Positions 7,217-16,097 of a stretch of 36,172 nt of DNA are shown here, piece by piece (the first letter of the stretch is position 1; every line of letters begins with the position of its first letter). Both the position numbers and the translations under genes were made by a program. Location of the stretch: NCBI RefSeq assembly GCF_000818195.1, contig NZ_JTHL01000001.1:3428057-3464228 (forward strand). The letters run 5' to 3'. The notes under the pieces are model-generated. The model saw nothing but the letters and a program-made list of their open reading frames with translations, was not told where the DNA came from and made no database searches. Origin of the DNA: Streptomyces sp. 150FB. Lineage in GTDB: Bacteria; Actinomycetota; Actinomycetes; Streptomycetales; Streptomycetaceae.

Positions 7217-7579
7217 GTATGAGATGAGACCGCCGAGCAGGAAGAGCGTCGCCGTCCCGACGCCCACCCAGCCGAGCACGATTCCGGCGGTGGCCATGCC
7301 ACCACCGCTTTCGTTGCGCTCCCTGATCTGCTTGCGGGCCTTGTACCCGAAGATCAACGCGAGGATGCTGCCGATCCAGTAGATCCACACGATGCCCAAC
7401 ACCATGGCGGCGATGGCCAGTCCGTTGGTCCGAGGTGGTGGTGCGTAGCCGGGCGGGTAAGCGGGCCAACCTCCCTGCGGCGGCATTTGGTACGGAAAGG
7501 GCGGCACCGGAGCGCCCGGTTGGGGCGGGGCGGAGTTCGGATCTTTGTAATACGGGTTGGGGTCGGACGGCGCGGACAT
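7205..7579 (-). CDS. DUF4190 domain-containing small membrane protein
   Basis: This 124-residue protein has a Pro/Tyr/Gly-rich cytoplasmic N-terminus (about 1-55, with DPNPYYKDPNSAPPQPG) followed by two hydrophobic segments (AIAAMVLGIVWIYWIGSILALIFGY and MATAGIVLGWVGVGTATLFLLGGLI) joined by a charged loop ARKQIRERNESGGG. This is the DUF4190 pattern, common in Streptomyces and of unknown function. ATG 7579 is chosen because GAGGAGG lies just upstream; an in-frame start ten codons earlier lacks such a site. The gene has its own upstream region and no obvious operon partner. Confidence 0.85.
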   Translation of the reverse strand: MSAPSDPNPYYKDPNSAPPQPGAPVPPFPYQMPPQGGWPAYPPGYAPPPRTNGLAIAAMVLGIVWIYWIGSILALIFGYKARKQIRERNESGGGMATAGIVLGWVGVGTATLFLLGGLISYISS

Positions 7580-7742
7580 GAGACCTCCTCGTAGCACGGG
7601 CGTCACGGAAGGTTGCCACGCTACAGGCGGGACGGGTCCCGAGGCGCATCGAAGCCGTGACTGCTCGTCCGATGTGCGAACGGCCGCCCCTGTCCGCGTA
7701 CTTCGGGCTCCAAAACCATGTGCGAGCGGCCTGCGGGAGCCC

Positions 7743-7748
7743 TACCCT
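7743..7748 (+). promoter_or_regulatory. candidate -10 element for a leaderless GNAT transcript
   Basis: TACCCT lies six bases before ATG 7755, with no Shine-Dalgarno sequence between. This arrangement is typical of leaderless Streptomyces mRNAs. I do not see a clear -35 hexamer, so the call rests on spacing only. Confidence 0.35.
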
Positions 7749-7754
7749 CCGGCC

Positions 7755-8303
7755 ATGGATCTGCGCGAAGAACGCCCGAGCGACAGACAGGCCCTGCGGG
7801 ACATTCACCTCCGGGCGTTCGGTGACCACGGTCCCGTCGTGGCCGACCTGGTCGACAGCCTGCGGGACACCGTCTCGCCCGAGAGCGGTCTCTCGCTGGT
7901 CGCCGAGCACGAGGGGGAGAGCGTCGGGCACGTCTTGTTCACTCGCAGTCTGCTCGATGCCCCTCGGCGGCTGATCGAGGTGCACGTGCTCAGTCCGTTG
8001 GCCGTGCTGCCGGGGTTCCATAACCGCGGTATCGGCTCGGCCCTGGTCCGTCATGGGCTGAAGGCCCTCAGCGAACGGGCTGTCCCCGTCGTCTTCCTGG
8101 AGGGTGATCCGGGCTATTACTCGCGTTTCGGCTTCACGCCCGGCGACGACCTGGGTTTCCGAAAACCGTCCCTGCGCATTCCGGACGGCGCCTTCCAGGC
8201 CATCAGGCTCCCGGAGTACGAGCCGTGGATGACGGGGACGCTGGTCTACGCGGAGCCGTTCTGGCGGCATGACGCGGTCGGCCTCCGCGACCCCGACGCG
8301 TAG
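7755..8303 (+). CDS. GNAT family N-acetyltransferase
   Basis: This 182-residue protein has the GNAT fold: MDLREERPSDRQALRDIHLRAF at the start, SLVAEHEGESVGHVLFTR (central strands), LSPLAVLPGFHNRGIGSALVRHGL (motif A, where RGIGSA is the acetyl-CoA pyrophosphate loop), and VVFLEGDPGYYSRFGFTPG (motif B with the Tyr-Phe turn). It resembles the YhbS-like subgroup, which ends with a segment such as AFQAIRL. The acceptor substrate is unknown. ATG 7755 has no ribosome-binding site but a possible -10 box immediately upstream, so it may be read from a leaderless message. It is convergent with the AraC regulator, with 27 bases between the stops. Confidence 0.88.
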   Translation: MDLREERPSDRQALRDIHLRAFGDHGPVVADLVDSLRDTVSPESGLSLVAEHEGESVGHVLFTRSLLDAPRRLIEVHVLSPLAVLPGFHNRGIGSALVRHGLKALSERAVPVVFLEGDPGYYSRFGFTPGDDLGFRKPSLRIPDGAFQAIRLPEYEPWMTGTLVYAEPFWRHDAVGLRDPDA

Positions 8304-8330
8304 CGCGGCCGGCCGCCGCAACCTCAAGCC

Positions 8331-9248
8331 TCAGGGCAGGCGCCGGCCTTCGAGAGGGTCGGCGGCGGCGTACAGGCGGGCGGCGTCGCGGCCGGGCGGG
8401 GCGCCGAAGAGGCGGCGGTACTCGCGCGTGAACTGGGACTGGCTGTCGTACCCGACGAGGTGCCCGGCCGCCGCGACGTCGTCGGGACGCGCGAGCAGCA
8501 GCGAGCGGGCCTCCTGGAGGCGGATGCGTTTCTGGAACTGCAACGGGCTGGTCGCGGTGATGGCGCGGAAGTGCCGGTGGAACGCCGAGGTGCTCATTCC
8601 GGCCAGCCGCGCGAGGTCTTCGATGCGCAGAGGTTCGGCGTAGTTGTCGCGGATCCACTGAATCGCGCGGTTGACATGGGTCAGGTTGCTGTCGGGCAGG
8701 CCGATCTGGCGGATCATGCCGCCGTGCGGTCCTGAGAGCAGTCGCCAGAGGATCTCCCGCTCGATCAGCGGCGCGAGCACGGGCGCGTCGGCGGGGTGGT
8801 CGAGCAGCCGCACCAGCCGGATCACGGCGTCGAGCAGGTCGGGATCCGCTTCCCCGGTGGCGATCGCCGACGGTACGGCGGCCCCGCGCGCACCGCGCGG
8901 GGCCGTGCCCTCCAGCAGCAGCGGCGCGATGGCGCCCGGCCGTAGTACGAGCCCCAGCCCGAGGGCCGGGCGGTCGGGGGTGGCGCCGAGGAAGTGGCCG
9001 GTCACCGGCAGATCAGCGGTGACGATCAGGCACTGGCCCGCGCGGTACTCGTACACCTCGTCCCCCAGCAGGAGCCGCTTGCCGCCCTGCGCCATGACCA
9101 CCAGGAGCGGCTCGGTCAGGGAGTGGTCCGGCTCGACGGTCTCGACCCGGGACAGCAGAAGCCCGCTGATCGTCGTACCGCCGTCCGGACGAGCGTGGGC
9201 GGCGATCAGCGTCCTGAGTTCGTCGAGCTGCGGAGTGGTGGTGGACAT
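8331..9248 (-). CDS. AraC family transcriptional regulator (AraC_N plus HTH_18)
   Basis: This 305-residue regulator has a cupin-like sensing half (about 20-180, including SLTEPLLVVMAQGGKRLLLGDEVYEYRAG and CLIVTADLPVTGHF), characteristic of the AraC_N family. The C-terminal half carries two helix-turn-helices (EDLARLAGMSTSAFHRHFRAITATSPLQFQKRIRLQEAR and AAAGHLVGYDSQSQFTREYRRLFGAPP). Start ATG 9248 gives the conserved start STTTPQLDEL; the purine stretch GTGAGG is unusually close, four bases from the start. The gene is divergent from an aldo/keto reductase, a very common pairing for this family, in which the regulator is thought to activate the reductase in response to a small molecule. Confidence 0.9.
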   Translation of the reverse strand: MSTTTPQLDELRTLIAAHARPDGGTTISGLLLSRVETVEPDHSLTEPLLVVMAQGGKRLLLGDEVYEYRAGQCLIVTADLPVTGHFLGATPDRPALGLGLVLRPGAIAPLLLEGTAPRGARGAAVPSAIATGEADPDLLDAVIRLVRLLDHPADAPVLAPLIEREILWRLLSGPHGGMIRQIGLPDSNLTHVNRAIQWIRDNYAEPLRIEDLARLAGMSTSAFHRHFRAITATSPLQFQKRIRLQEARSLLLARPDDVAAAGHLVGYDSQSQFTREYRRLFGAPPGRDAARLYAAADPLEGRRLP

Positions 9249-9364
9249 ACACCTCACGAAAGCACTCCCGGTGGACCGGGGCAAGCCCGATCCGGGCGAA
9301 CTAGGCAGGATCGTGCAAGAGCGAGCGCGGATCGGTCTACCCGGGCGGACCGGCTGTGAGGTGT
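9249..9364. promoter_or_regulatory. divergent AraC/aldo-keto reductase control region with distant 9-bp inverted repeat
   Basis: ACACCTCAC at 9249-9257 and its exact reverse complement GTGAGGTGT at 9356-9364 flank the intergenic region about 98 bases apart. The first copy contains the ribosome-binding purines of the AraC gene. Between them lie related GGACCGG motifs. Two far-apart half sites could allow looping by an AraC dimer, but a chance match of this length is possible. Confidence 0.4.
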
Positions 9365-9422
9365 GCTGGAGGTGTTCGTTCGCGTAGCCATCCAGCCAGC
9401 CAGCCATCAAGAAGGCGGACTC

Positions 9423-10508
9423 ATGTCACTCGATCAGTACGTAACCCTGGGCCGCTCGGGACTGCGCGTCAGCCCGTTCGCCCTCGGCGCCATGACCTTC
9501 GGGGAGGACCCCGGGGGCGCGGGGTGCAGCGTGGAGGAGTCGGAGAAAATCCTCGCCAACTACCTCGACGGGGGCGGGAACTTCATCGACACGGCCAACT
9601 TCTACACCAACGGCCACTCGGAGAAGATCCTCGCCGACTACTTCGCCGCACACCCGGGCCTGCGTTCGCACACGGTGCTGGCCTCGAAGTTCTTCTTCAA
9701 CATGTTCCCGGGGGACCCCAACGGCGGTGGCGCGGGCCGGGGTTCGATCATCTCCCAGCTCGACGAGTCGCTGCGCCGCCTGGGCACCGACTACCTGGAC
9801 CTGTACTGGATGCACAACTGGGACCGCAACACCCCCATCGAGGAGACCCTACGCACCCTCGACGACCTGGTACGGGCCGGCAAGATCCGTTACGTGGGGT
9901 TCTCCAACACCCCGGCCTGGGTCACCGCCCAGGCGCAGACCATGGCGCAGCTCAAGGGCTGGACCCCGCTGATCGCGCTCCAGGTCGAGTACTCCCTGCT
10001 GGCCCGCACCGTGGAGGGCGAAATCGCCCCGCTGGCGCGGGACCAGGGATTGTCTCTGGTGCCCTGGAGCCCGCTGAAGAACGGCTTCCTGTCCGGCAAG
10101 TACCGCCGCGGCTCCGCCGAGGCCGTCGACTCGGCCCGCGCCGCCTTTGTCGGCGGTCCCAGCGACGACGAGTACACGGTCATCGACGCGGTCGCCGCCG
10201 TCGCCGACGAACTCGGCACGAGTTCGGCCGCGGTGTCCCTCGCCTGGCTGCGGGCCCGCGAGGGCACGGTCGTACCGATCCTGGGAGCCCGGCGCGTGGA
10301 ACACCTGACGAACAACCTGGCGGCGCTCGACGTGACACTGAGCCCGGAACACCTCCGCACCCTGGACGAGGTCTCGGCCCCGACACTCAACTACCCGGCC
10401 CCCATGCACGGCGCCCCGCGCGCGATGCTCCAGTTCGCGGGAACCACGGTGGACGGCGAGGAATCCGCGGTGTACCCACCGCTGTTGCAGAGCACCACCC
10501 GCTACTGA
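9423..10508 (+). CDS. aldo/keto reductase
   Basis: This 361-residue NADPH-dependent TIM-barrel oxidoreductase shows the catalytic tetrad: Asp in FIDTANFYTNGHSEKIL, Tyr in the same motif (NFY), Lys in LASKFFFNM, and His in DLYWMHNWD. ALQVEYSLLAR and LVPWSPLKNGFLSGKYR form the later barrel strands, and the cofactor phosphate region is VVPILGARRVEHL. The insert GDPNGGGAGRGSI and the general layout place it in the AKR group related to YajO/AKR13. ATG 9423 is preceded by AAGGCGG. It is divergently transcribed from the AraC regulator, its likely controller. The natural carbonyl substrate is not known. Confidence 0.9.
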   Translation: MSLDQYVTLGRSGLRVSPFALGAMTFGEDPGGAGCSVEESEKILANYLDGGGNFIDTANFYTNGHSEKILADYFAAHPGLRSHTVLASKFFFNMFPGDPNGGGAGRGSIISQLDESLRRLGTDYLDLYWMHNWDRNTPIEETLRTLDDLVRAGKIRYVGFSNTPAWVTAQAQTMAQLKGWTPLIALQVEYSLLARTVEGEIAPLARDQGLSLVPWSPLKNGFLSGKYRRGSAEAVDSARAAFVGGPSDDEYTVIDAVAAVADELGTSSAAVSLAWLRAREGTVVPILGARRVEHLTNNLAALDVTLSPEHLRTLDEVSAPTLNYPAPMHGAPRAMLQFAGTTVDGEESAVYPPLLQSTTRY

Positions 10509-10537
10509 ACGGCCACGGGCGGCCCTACCCCGGCCAT

Positions 10538-11077
10538 CTACGGGGTGTGCGTGAACTTACGGAAGTCATGTGAGCCGGCGGGAAAAGCCGATGACAGGAT
10601 CTCTGACTGGATCTCTCCTTGCAGTACCCCAGTCAGGTACTCGGCGAATCCGATTTTCTGGAACTCCCAGCGTTCACCGCGCGCTTCGTTGATCAGTACG
10701 GCGAATTCGGCAGGTCCTTGGCCGGGAAGGATCCGCCAGAAGAGCCACTCGCCGTTGTCGGTGGTGCCCCATGGGATGATGCGGCTTCCGTCCGGTTCGA
10801 GCTGGGCGGGCTTATCCTCGAATTCGAAGATTTCCTCGTACACCTCTACCCGCTCGGCGGCCGACTTGGCCAGGTCGTAATGCTGATTCAGAGAGGACGG
10901 CGCGAGGATGTACAGGTAGCCGTCGACCCTTCCGCCGCCTACGTGCTCGATGAATTCCTTGTAGTCGTCGGGGAGCCGCACCTGGAGTTCCGACTCGATG
11001 CCGGACCAGTCCTGTTGCTGCGGGGGCGTCGTTTCTGTCCCCAGAACTTCGATGAGACGACGTGCATGCTCGTTCAC
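10538..11077 (-). CDS. SMI1/KNR4 (SUKH) family immunity protein for the upstream RHS toxin
   Basis: The protein has 179 residues from GTG 11077. LQVRLPDDYKEFIEHVGGGRVDGYLYILAP (about 31-60) is the SUKH signature around the first helix-strand unit. DGSRIIPWGTTDNGEWLFWRILPG (with the conserved Trp-Gly and Asp-Asn-Gly-Glu) and IGFAEYLTGVLQGEI complete the fold. SUKH proteins are the commonest immunity proteins of polymorphic toxins and bind the cognate C-terminal nuclease. The gene begins 19 bases after the stop of the giant RHS gene, in the same direction, with AAGGG ahead of the GTG. Codons are noticeably less GC-biased than in the flanking reductase gene, consistent with acquisition together with the toxin tip. 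Longer in-frame starts overlap the toxin and are unlikely. Confidence 0.88.
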   Translation of the reverse strand: MNEHARRLIEVLGTETTPPQQQDWSGIESELQVRLPDDYKEFIEHVGGGRVDGYLYILAPSSLNQHYDLAKSAAERVEVYEEIFEFEDKPAQLEPDGSRIIPWGTTDNGEWLFWRILPGQGPAEFAVLINEARGERWEFQKIGFAEYLTGVLQGEIQSEILSSAFPAGSHDFRKFTHTP

Positions 11078-11096
11078 GCGATCTGCCCTTTGTGTT

Positions 11097-14000
11097 TCAG
11101 CTCTTGGGTTCGTTCGGTATGTAGACCCGGTTGGTGCCGGTGGTCGCGCCCTTGGGCATGAACTGGAATCCGTCACTGCCTTGTGCCTCCAGCCAGACAC
11201 CTTCGGGGATGACACTGTCTCCTTGGTAGACGGGGGTGGCGGAGTATTCAATCACCTCGCCCTTGTCCACAGCCTTGCGTACCTGGCCCTCGTAGCGCCT
11301 CATTATGGGGCTGTTGGCGTAGGCGTGCATGGTGACGAAGTTCCGTGGGTCCTTGTTGGAACCCCCGATCTGGGCGCCCAGGAGATGGGCCCGGTTGTAT
11401 CCCTTGTCGCTCTCCCATCCGGCCGGGTCGACGCTGGGGTTGGTCGTTCCCCCCATCATGCTGCGGGTGAGAGTGGCGGTGACACCCTGAGCCCGTCCGC
11501 CGGGGCCGAGCCGGCGGTAGTGGACACGACCACCCCAAGTGACGTCTTTTTCGTCGCAGGGCGCGAGGCCGAGTGGATCGAATTGCGTGTGAGGGTTGCC
11601 CACATAGGCGACGGGATTGGGCGCGGGAGCTAAGCCGAGGGGGTCAGGGGCGGCGTAGCGGGCAGTCTCGGGATCGTAGTGGCGGAAGTAGTTGTAGTAC
11701 AGACCGGTTTCCGGGTCGGCGTACTGGCCGGGGAATCGTAAAGGGGTGTACGCGGTGGCGTCGGTGTTCCACGCGGTGGTGCCCCACACGGTGGTACGGG
11801 TTTGCCAGGCGATGTGGTCTTGTTCGTCGACGAGTTCGGTGGGCGTGCCGATCAGGTCGGTGACGATGGCGAAGAATCGGGTGTCGAACTCGTTCTGGGT
11901 GCGGGGCTTGCGTTCGTACTGGGCCAGGGGGCGGTATCCGTCGCATTCCCAGGACACGAGGGTGCCGGTGATGGTGTTGGCTTCTTCGGCCAGCCGGGTG
12001 CCGTCCCAACTGAAGTGGATTTCTTCGGCAACCTGGCCGTCGGCCGTGAACCGGCATTTGGCGGTGCGGCGTCCCAGAGGGTCGTAACGGTAGCGCCAGA
12101 CGGTGCCGTCAGGGGTGATGCAGGCGGTGAGCCGGCCTTCCGGGTCCCAGGTGTAGCGCCAGATATCCGGCTTATGTGAGAGGCGCCTTTTGCGGCGCTC
12201 GACCACCCGGCCCGCTCCGTCACAGTGATAGGTGGTGCGTCCCGCGGTCGACATCCGGGTGACGTCCAGGGAGCGTTCACCCACGGAGTCCGGTGCGGCA
12301 GGGCTGCCGGGCCAGTCGGCGAAGCTCTGGTTGCCCGCCGCGTCGTAGCGGTATGTCTCTGTCTGCCGTGAACCAGTCTCGGCAGACAGGGGACGGCCCA
12401 GCGGGTCGATCTGGAAGTGTGTGGCGCGGCCGGTGGCGAAGTCGCTGATGCCTGTCAGCAGTCCGTCGGCGCGGTAGTCGAAGCGACGGTCGCGTATTCG
12501 GTGGTCGCCGGCGCGCAGAGTCTGGCCGGTCTGCCGGCCCATGCGGTCCCACTGCGAGGTGATTGCAGCGTGCGGGCTGAGGATGCGCTGAATCTCTCGG
12601 CCCAGGACGTCATGTTCGAAGGCCAACGCCCGCTCCCGGCCCAGCCGCAGGCCGATACGGTTGCCGACGGCGTCCCAGGTCTCCTCACTGACCGCTCCGG
12701 TAGGAGTGGTGCGTCCCGTGCGCTGTCCGAGGGCGTCATAGGCGTAGCGCATGGTGCGTCCATCGACAGTCTCAGCTATGACACGCCCGGCTGTGTCGTA
12801 GGTGAGGGAGAGCTCCGAGGTGGCGGTGCTGGCGTGCTCCAGTCGCCCGGCGGCGTCGTAGGAGTAGTTGGTGCACGCCCCGTTCACGTCCTTGGTGACG
12901 AGTCGGCCGATCTCGTCATAGGTGAACGTCCACGTGTGGCCGTCCGGCATCCGGCGCGAGGACAGTTGTCCGGCAGCATCGAAGACACTGGTGATGCTGC
13001 GGCCGTCAAAATCTGTCTCCGCGACGAGATCACCGCGTTTGTCGTAGCGAAGGTTCCACGTCAGGCCCCGCGGATCGGTGACAGCGGTGAGCCGTTGCTC
13101 GGTGTCATGGCTGAAGGAGTAGGTGGAGCCGTCCGGCAGCGAGCTGGAGTGCGGCAGATCGAAGGAACTGAACGTGTATCCGGTGGATACGCCGAGTGCG
13201 TCAGCGTGTTGCAGACAGTTGCCCTCGCCGTCCCACAGCCACGTCTCGCGCGTACCGTCGGCGGCGGTACGTTCAAGGAGGCGGCCCTCCGCATCCCAGA
13301 TCAGGGTCGTGGTCGCACCGAGCGCGTCGGTCAGGGAGACGACTCTGCCGAAGATGTCGCGCCGGCTCACGGTGCGAGCGCCGTGAGCGTCGGTGAGGGC
13401 CAGCGGCAGTCCGGCCGGATCAGCCTCGATCGTCAGCACCGCCCCCAACGCGCCGGTCATGGTGGCGGGGGCGCCCGTTGAGTGGTGGGTGTAACGGGTG
13501 ACGGAGCCGTCCGGAACGATCACCGAGGTGCGGTTACCGCGTATGTCGAATTGCTGATGGATCTGTGAACCGTCCGGGCCCGTCCACCGTATGGGCAGGT
13601 GCAGGTCGTTATATTCGATGTGGCTGATGGCGCCGTCGGGCGCGGTGACGGCGACAAGGTCACCGGAGGCGTCCCACTCCCAGCGAGTGGTTCGGCCGAG
13701 TGGGTCAGCGCGGGTGAGCAGGTGGTCGTGGCGGTCCCACTGCTGGGTGCTGGTGTGACCGAGCGGGTCGGTGACGGCGACGATCTGGCCGTACGGGCCG
13801 GCGCGGTAGACCGTGGCGTGCCCGAGTGAGTCGGTGTAGGTGACGGTGCTGCTGCCGTCCTCCTGTGTGCCCCCGTAAGTAACCTGTGAGTTGAGGATCC
13901 CATCGGTTCCGCGGGTTTCGACCACGCGGCCGACGGTGTCGTACAGATAGGTGAACTCGGTGCCGTTGGAGTCCGACCAGCCGGTGATGCGATGCGCGCC

Positions 14001-15770
14001 GTCGTAAGTGAAGCGCGTCGTGGCGTCGACCGCGTTGCGTACCCCGGTCAGGTCCCCGGCGGCGTCGTAGCTGAAGGCACGCATCCGGACCGGGGCACTG
14101 TCGGTGAGCGCGAACAGGCCGGTGATCCTGCCGTGTCCGGGATCAGTGTGGACCTGGATGCGACAGCCGCTGGTGTGCGTGACGCTGAGCGGAACGTCGT
14201 GCTCATCGCGCTCCACCGTGACGGTGTTGCCGTTGCGGTCCTCCACACTGACCAGCCACCACGCGTCGTCTTGCGAACCTGCGGTCTCGAAGTGGCGTGT
14301 GAGCCCGACGTATGGATCCTCCACCGTCAGCACATAGCTGGTGCCGCGCGTGACGTAGGTGAGCGGCAGTCGCATCCCCTCCGCAGGGCTCACCCGGTCG
14401 CCGGGCAGATCCGGCAGCCGCGGGTAAGCGAGGGCCGAGCCGTCCTCGCGGTACCACCAGTAGCAGCCTGAGGAGCTGTCTCTCTCCAGGCGTTCGTCGA
14501 GCGTGCAGGCCCAGGAGGGTCCGAAGGAGCGCCCGGCGGAGTAGCCGGACAGATGGGTACGGCGCAATAACAGTGGAAGCACGCCGGGCAGTTCCACATC
14601 AATCTGAGCGAGGATCATCTGGCCGGTGGCCATGTCGATCGGGTCGCCGCATGTCTCCTTGGCCTCCAGCGAACGGGCGCGCTGGGACAGTTTTACCGAG
14701 TCGATCTTCAAGCCGTTGCGGCCGGATGCAGGAGCGTTGCCGCTGTGCCCCGAGCTGCCGCCTTCATCGGACTTCGTGATGCGGATGTCGTGAACTCGGT
14801 CACGGATGTCCACGTCGATACCCTTGTACAACCGGGAGGTGTCTTTCACCCGGTCCGGGACCGTATCGGTGATGTGTTTGGCTACCTTGCCCAGGGCCTT
14901 CTCCGAGCCTTCGAGCGCGCCATGCAGCACACTGTCGAAAGCCTGCGTGAACGGATCGCGGCCCTTGCTGCGCCCGAACGCCCCCTTCGCCCTGGAAAGG
15001 GGCGAGCCCGCAGCCAGGTGCAGCTCACCACCGTGATGTGAGACCTTGCCCGCACCGTCCTCGAACTCGAAGTGATCGATCTTGGTGGCTTTCTGAGTGC
15101 CTCCGGTGCCGGTACCGCCGGAGCCGCCGGCCGAGGCGATCTGCATCCCGCCGTGTCCGCTTGCCCCACCGTGTCCACCTCCGCCGGAGGGCATGGAGAC
15201 CGCCCCCTCGACCAGGTCGAGCACCGTGTCTTCGACCATCGCCTCCAGCTTGGCGTTGATCGGCTCGGTAATCTTGGCGAGGACCTCTTCAACGATTCGG
15301 TCTACGGCCTCGTCGAGGATTCTCTTGATCACCTGACGCATCGCCGCCACCTCGGCCGCGCCGAGCACTGCGGACAGCCCACCGGTGACGAAGGAGAGCC
15401 CGATCGAGAGACCCACCGACCCGGCCATGATGGCAAGTTCGGCTTCGGCCTTGGTCTTCATGCCGAAGATGATGTCCGCGAGCACGTCGCAGGCATCCGC
15501 GAACAGTCGGGCGAGTTTGGGAAGTTTCTCCAGATGGCTGGCCTTGATCCGGTTCCAGTGCTTCTCCATGGCATCGACAGCCCAGCCCTCGGAAGAGGAC
15601 AGGATGCGCGAGAACGCCGCGTGTGCGTCGCCGCCGTGGTCCTCGAACCGCTCCGCGAACTCCCGCATGGCGTCAGCCATGTCGCGATAGTCATCCTCGT
15701 CCACATTCGGAAAGTTGATTCCGATGAAGTCCAGGACCTCGTCCAGCCACCCTGGGATCGTGTAACCCAT
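11097..15770 (-). CDS. RHS/YD-repeat polymorphic toxin with N-terminal helical export region and C-terminal nuclease
   Basis: The protein has 1557 residues. Residues 1-190 are helical with a hydrophobic stretch (AIMAGSVGLSIGLSFVTGGLSAVLGAAE, read in two parts) like the WXG100/putative T7SS-secreted modules that precede actinobacterial RHS proteins. Residues 193-225 are Gly/His-rich. CGDPIDMATGQMI (from about 374) begins the DUF6531 domain. Dozens of YD repeats (such as YDAAGRLEHAS, YDALGQRTGR) form the shell, ending in the RHS core motif ETGLYYNYFRHYDPETARYAAPDPLGL. The last ~153 residues are the variable tip, resembling Endonuclea_NS_2 nucleases: YNRAHLLGAQIGG with His1462, then DPRNFVTM with Asn1477. 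A GGGAGGGG site precedes ATG 15770. It has no PAAR domain, so secretion is more likely through an ESX/T7-like route than a type VI spike. A SUKH immunity gene follows directly. Confidence 0.9.
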   Translation of the reverse strand: MGYTIPGWLDEVLDFIGINFPNVDEDDYRDMADAMREFAERFEDHGGDAHAAFSRILSSSEGWAVDAMEKHWNRIKASHLEKLPKLARLFADACDVLADIIFGMKTKAEAELAIMAGSVGLSIGLSFVTGGLSAVLGAAEVAAMRQVIKRILDEAVDRIVEEVLAKITEPINAKLEAMVEDTVLDLVEGAVSMPSGGGGHGGASGHGGMQIASAGGSGGTGTGGTQKATKIDHFEFEDGAGKVSHHGGELHLAAGSPLSRAKGAFGRSKGRDPFTQAFDSVLHGALEGSEKALGKVAKHITDTVPDRVKDTSRLYKGIDVDIRDRVHDIRITKSDEGGSSGHSGNAPASGRNGLKIDSVKLSQRARSLEAKETCGDPIDMATGQMILAQIDVELPGVLPLLLRRTHLSGYSAGRSFGPSWACTLDERLERDSSSGCYWWYREDGSALAYPRLPDLPGDRVSPAEGMRLPLTYVTRGTSYVLTVEDPYVGLTRHFETAGSQDDAWWLVSVEDRNGNTVTVERDEHDVPLSVTHTSGCRIQVHTDPGHGRITGLFALTDSAPVRMRAFSYDAAGDLTGVRNAVDATTRFTYDGAHRITGWSDSNGTEFTYLYDTVGRVVETRGTDGILNSQVTYGGTQEDGSSTVTYTDSLGHATVYRAGPYGQIVAVTDPLGHTSTQQWDRHDHLLTRADPLGRTTRWEWDASGDLVAVTAPDGAISHIEYNDLHLPIRWTGPDGSQIHQQFDIRGNRTSVIVPDGSVTRYTHHSTGAPATMTGALGAVLTIEADPAGLPLALTDAHGARTVSRRDIFGRVVSLTDALGATTTLIWDAEGRLLERTAADGTRETWLWDGEGNCLQHADALGVSTGYTFSSFDLPHSSSLPDGSTYSFSHDTEQRLTAVTDPRGLTWNLRYDKRGDLVAETDFDGRSITSVFDAAGQLSSRRMPDGHTWTFTYDEIGRLVTKDVNGACTNYSYDAAGRLEHASTATSELSLTYDTAGRVIAETVDGRTMRYAYDALGQRTGRTTPTGAVSEETWDAVGNRIGLRLGRERALAFEHDVLGREIQRILSPHAAITSQWDRMGRQTGQTLRAGDHRIRDRRFDYRADGLLTGISDFATGRATHFQIDPLGRPLSAETGSRQTETYRYDAAGNQSFADWPGSPAAPDSVGERSLDVTRMSTAGRTTYHCDGAGRVVERRKRRLSHKPDIWRYTWDPEGRLTACITPDGTVWRYRYDPLGRRTAKCRFTADGQVAEEIHFSWDGTRLAEEANTITGTLVSWECDGYRPLAQYERKPRTQNEFDTRFFAIVTDLIGTPTELVDEQDHIAWQTRTTVWGTTAWNTDATAYTPLRFPGQYADPETGLYYNYFRHYDPETARYAAPDPLGLAPAPNPVAYVGNPHTQFDPLGLAPCDEKDVTWGGRVHYRRLGPGGRAQGVTATLTRSMMGGTTNPSVDPAGWESDKGYNRAHLLGAQIGGSNKDPRNFVTMHAYANSPIMRRYEGQVRKAVDKGEVIEYSATPVYQGDSVIPEGVWLEAQGSDGFQFMPKGATTGTNRVYIPNEPKS

Positions 15771-16097
15771 CCCCGCCCCTCCCCCGTTGCACTGCACACT
15801 CACGAAAACCGAACGCACGCACTGCCCTCGACACCCTAATGGGAAGCAATAACACCGCATAAGCGTGCGACTACAAGGAGAAACTGGGCAGCAAGCCCGC
15901 TACGTCGACCGACCGACAGAACGCGGGGCCTGACCCTCCCGGGCGCCCGGAGCAGCGAACCGGCTCCCCGAGGGCGGGCGCGGTCTCTCCCCCGCACAGT
16001 CCCGCGCCCCGGCCCTGTGCCGACGGCCGTCCTGAAACCTTCGCCCCGTACCCGACCCCGTTGTCGAGTGTGACGGTGGCAAATACACTCCGTAGTT
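15771..16097. other. 327-base divergent intergenic region between RHS toxin and the DUF6879/STAND operon
   Basis: No credible gene is seen here. The left part (15780-15880) is comparatively A-rich and should hold the promoter of the toxin gene. The right end holds a good promoter for the rightward operon (16061-16089). The middle, around 15900-16050, is C-rich without clear dyads. Confidence 0.6.
16061..16089 (+). promoter_or_regulatory. sigma-70/HrdB-like promoter for the 16098-19473 operon
   Basis: TTGTCG (16061-16066) and TACACT (16084-16089) are separated by 17 bases, close to the vegetative consensus. The ATG at 16098 lies only eight bases past the -10 box with no ribosome-binding site, so the message is probably leaderless. 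Confidence 0.6.

Noticed and set aside
8305..8316. 12-bp palindrome GCGGCCGGCCGC between GNAT and AraC genes
   Set aside because: It is composed only of G/C in a GC-rich genome and is too short for a reliable terminator or operator call.
11600..14550. YD-repeat DNA as a CRISPR or satellite array
   Set aside because: The units repeat only at protein level, with varied codons and lengths; no identical repeats with regular spacers exist.
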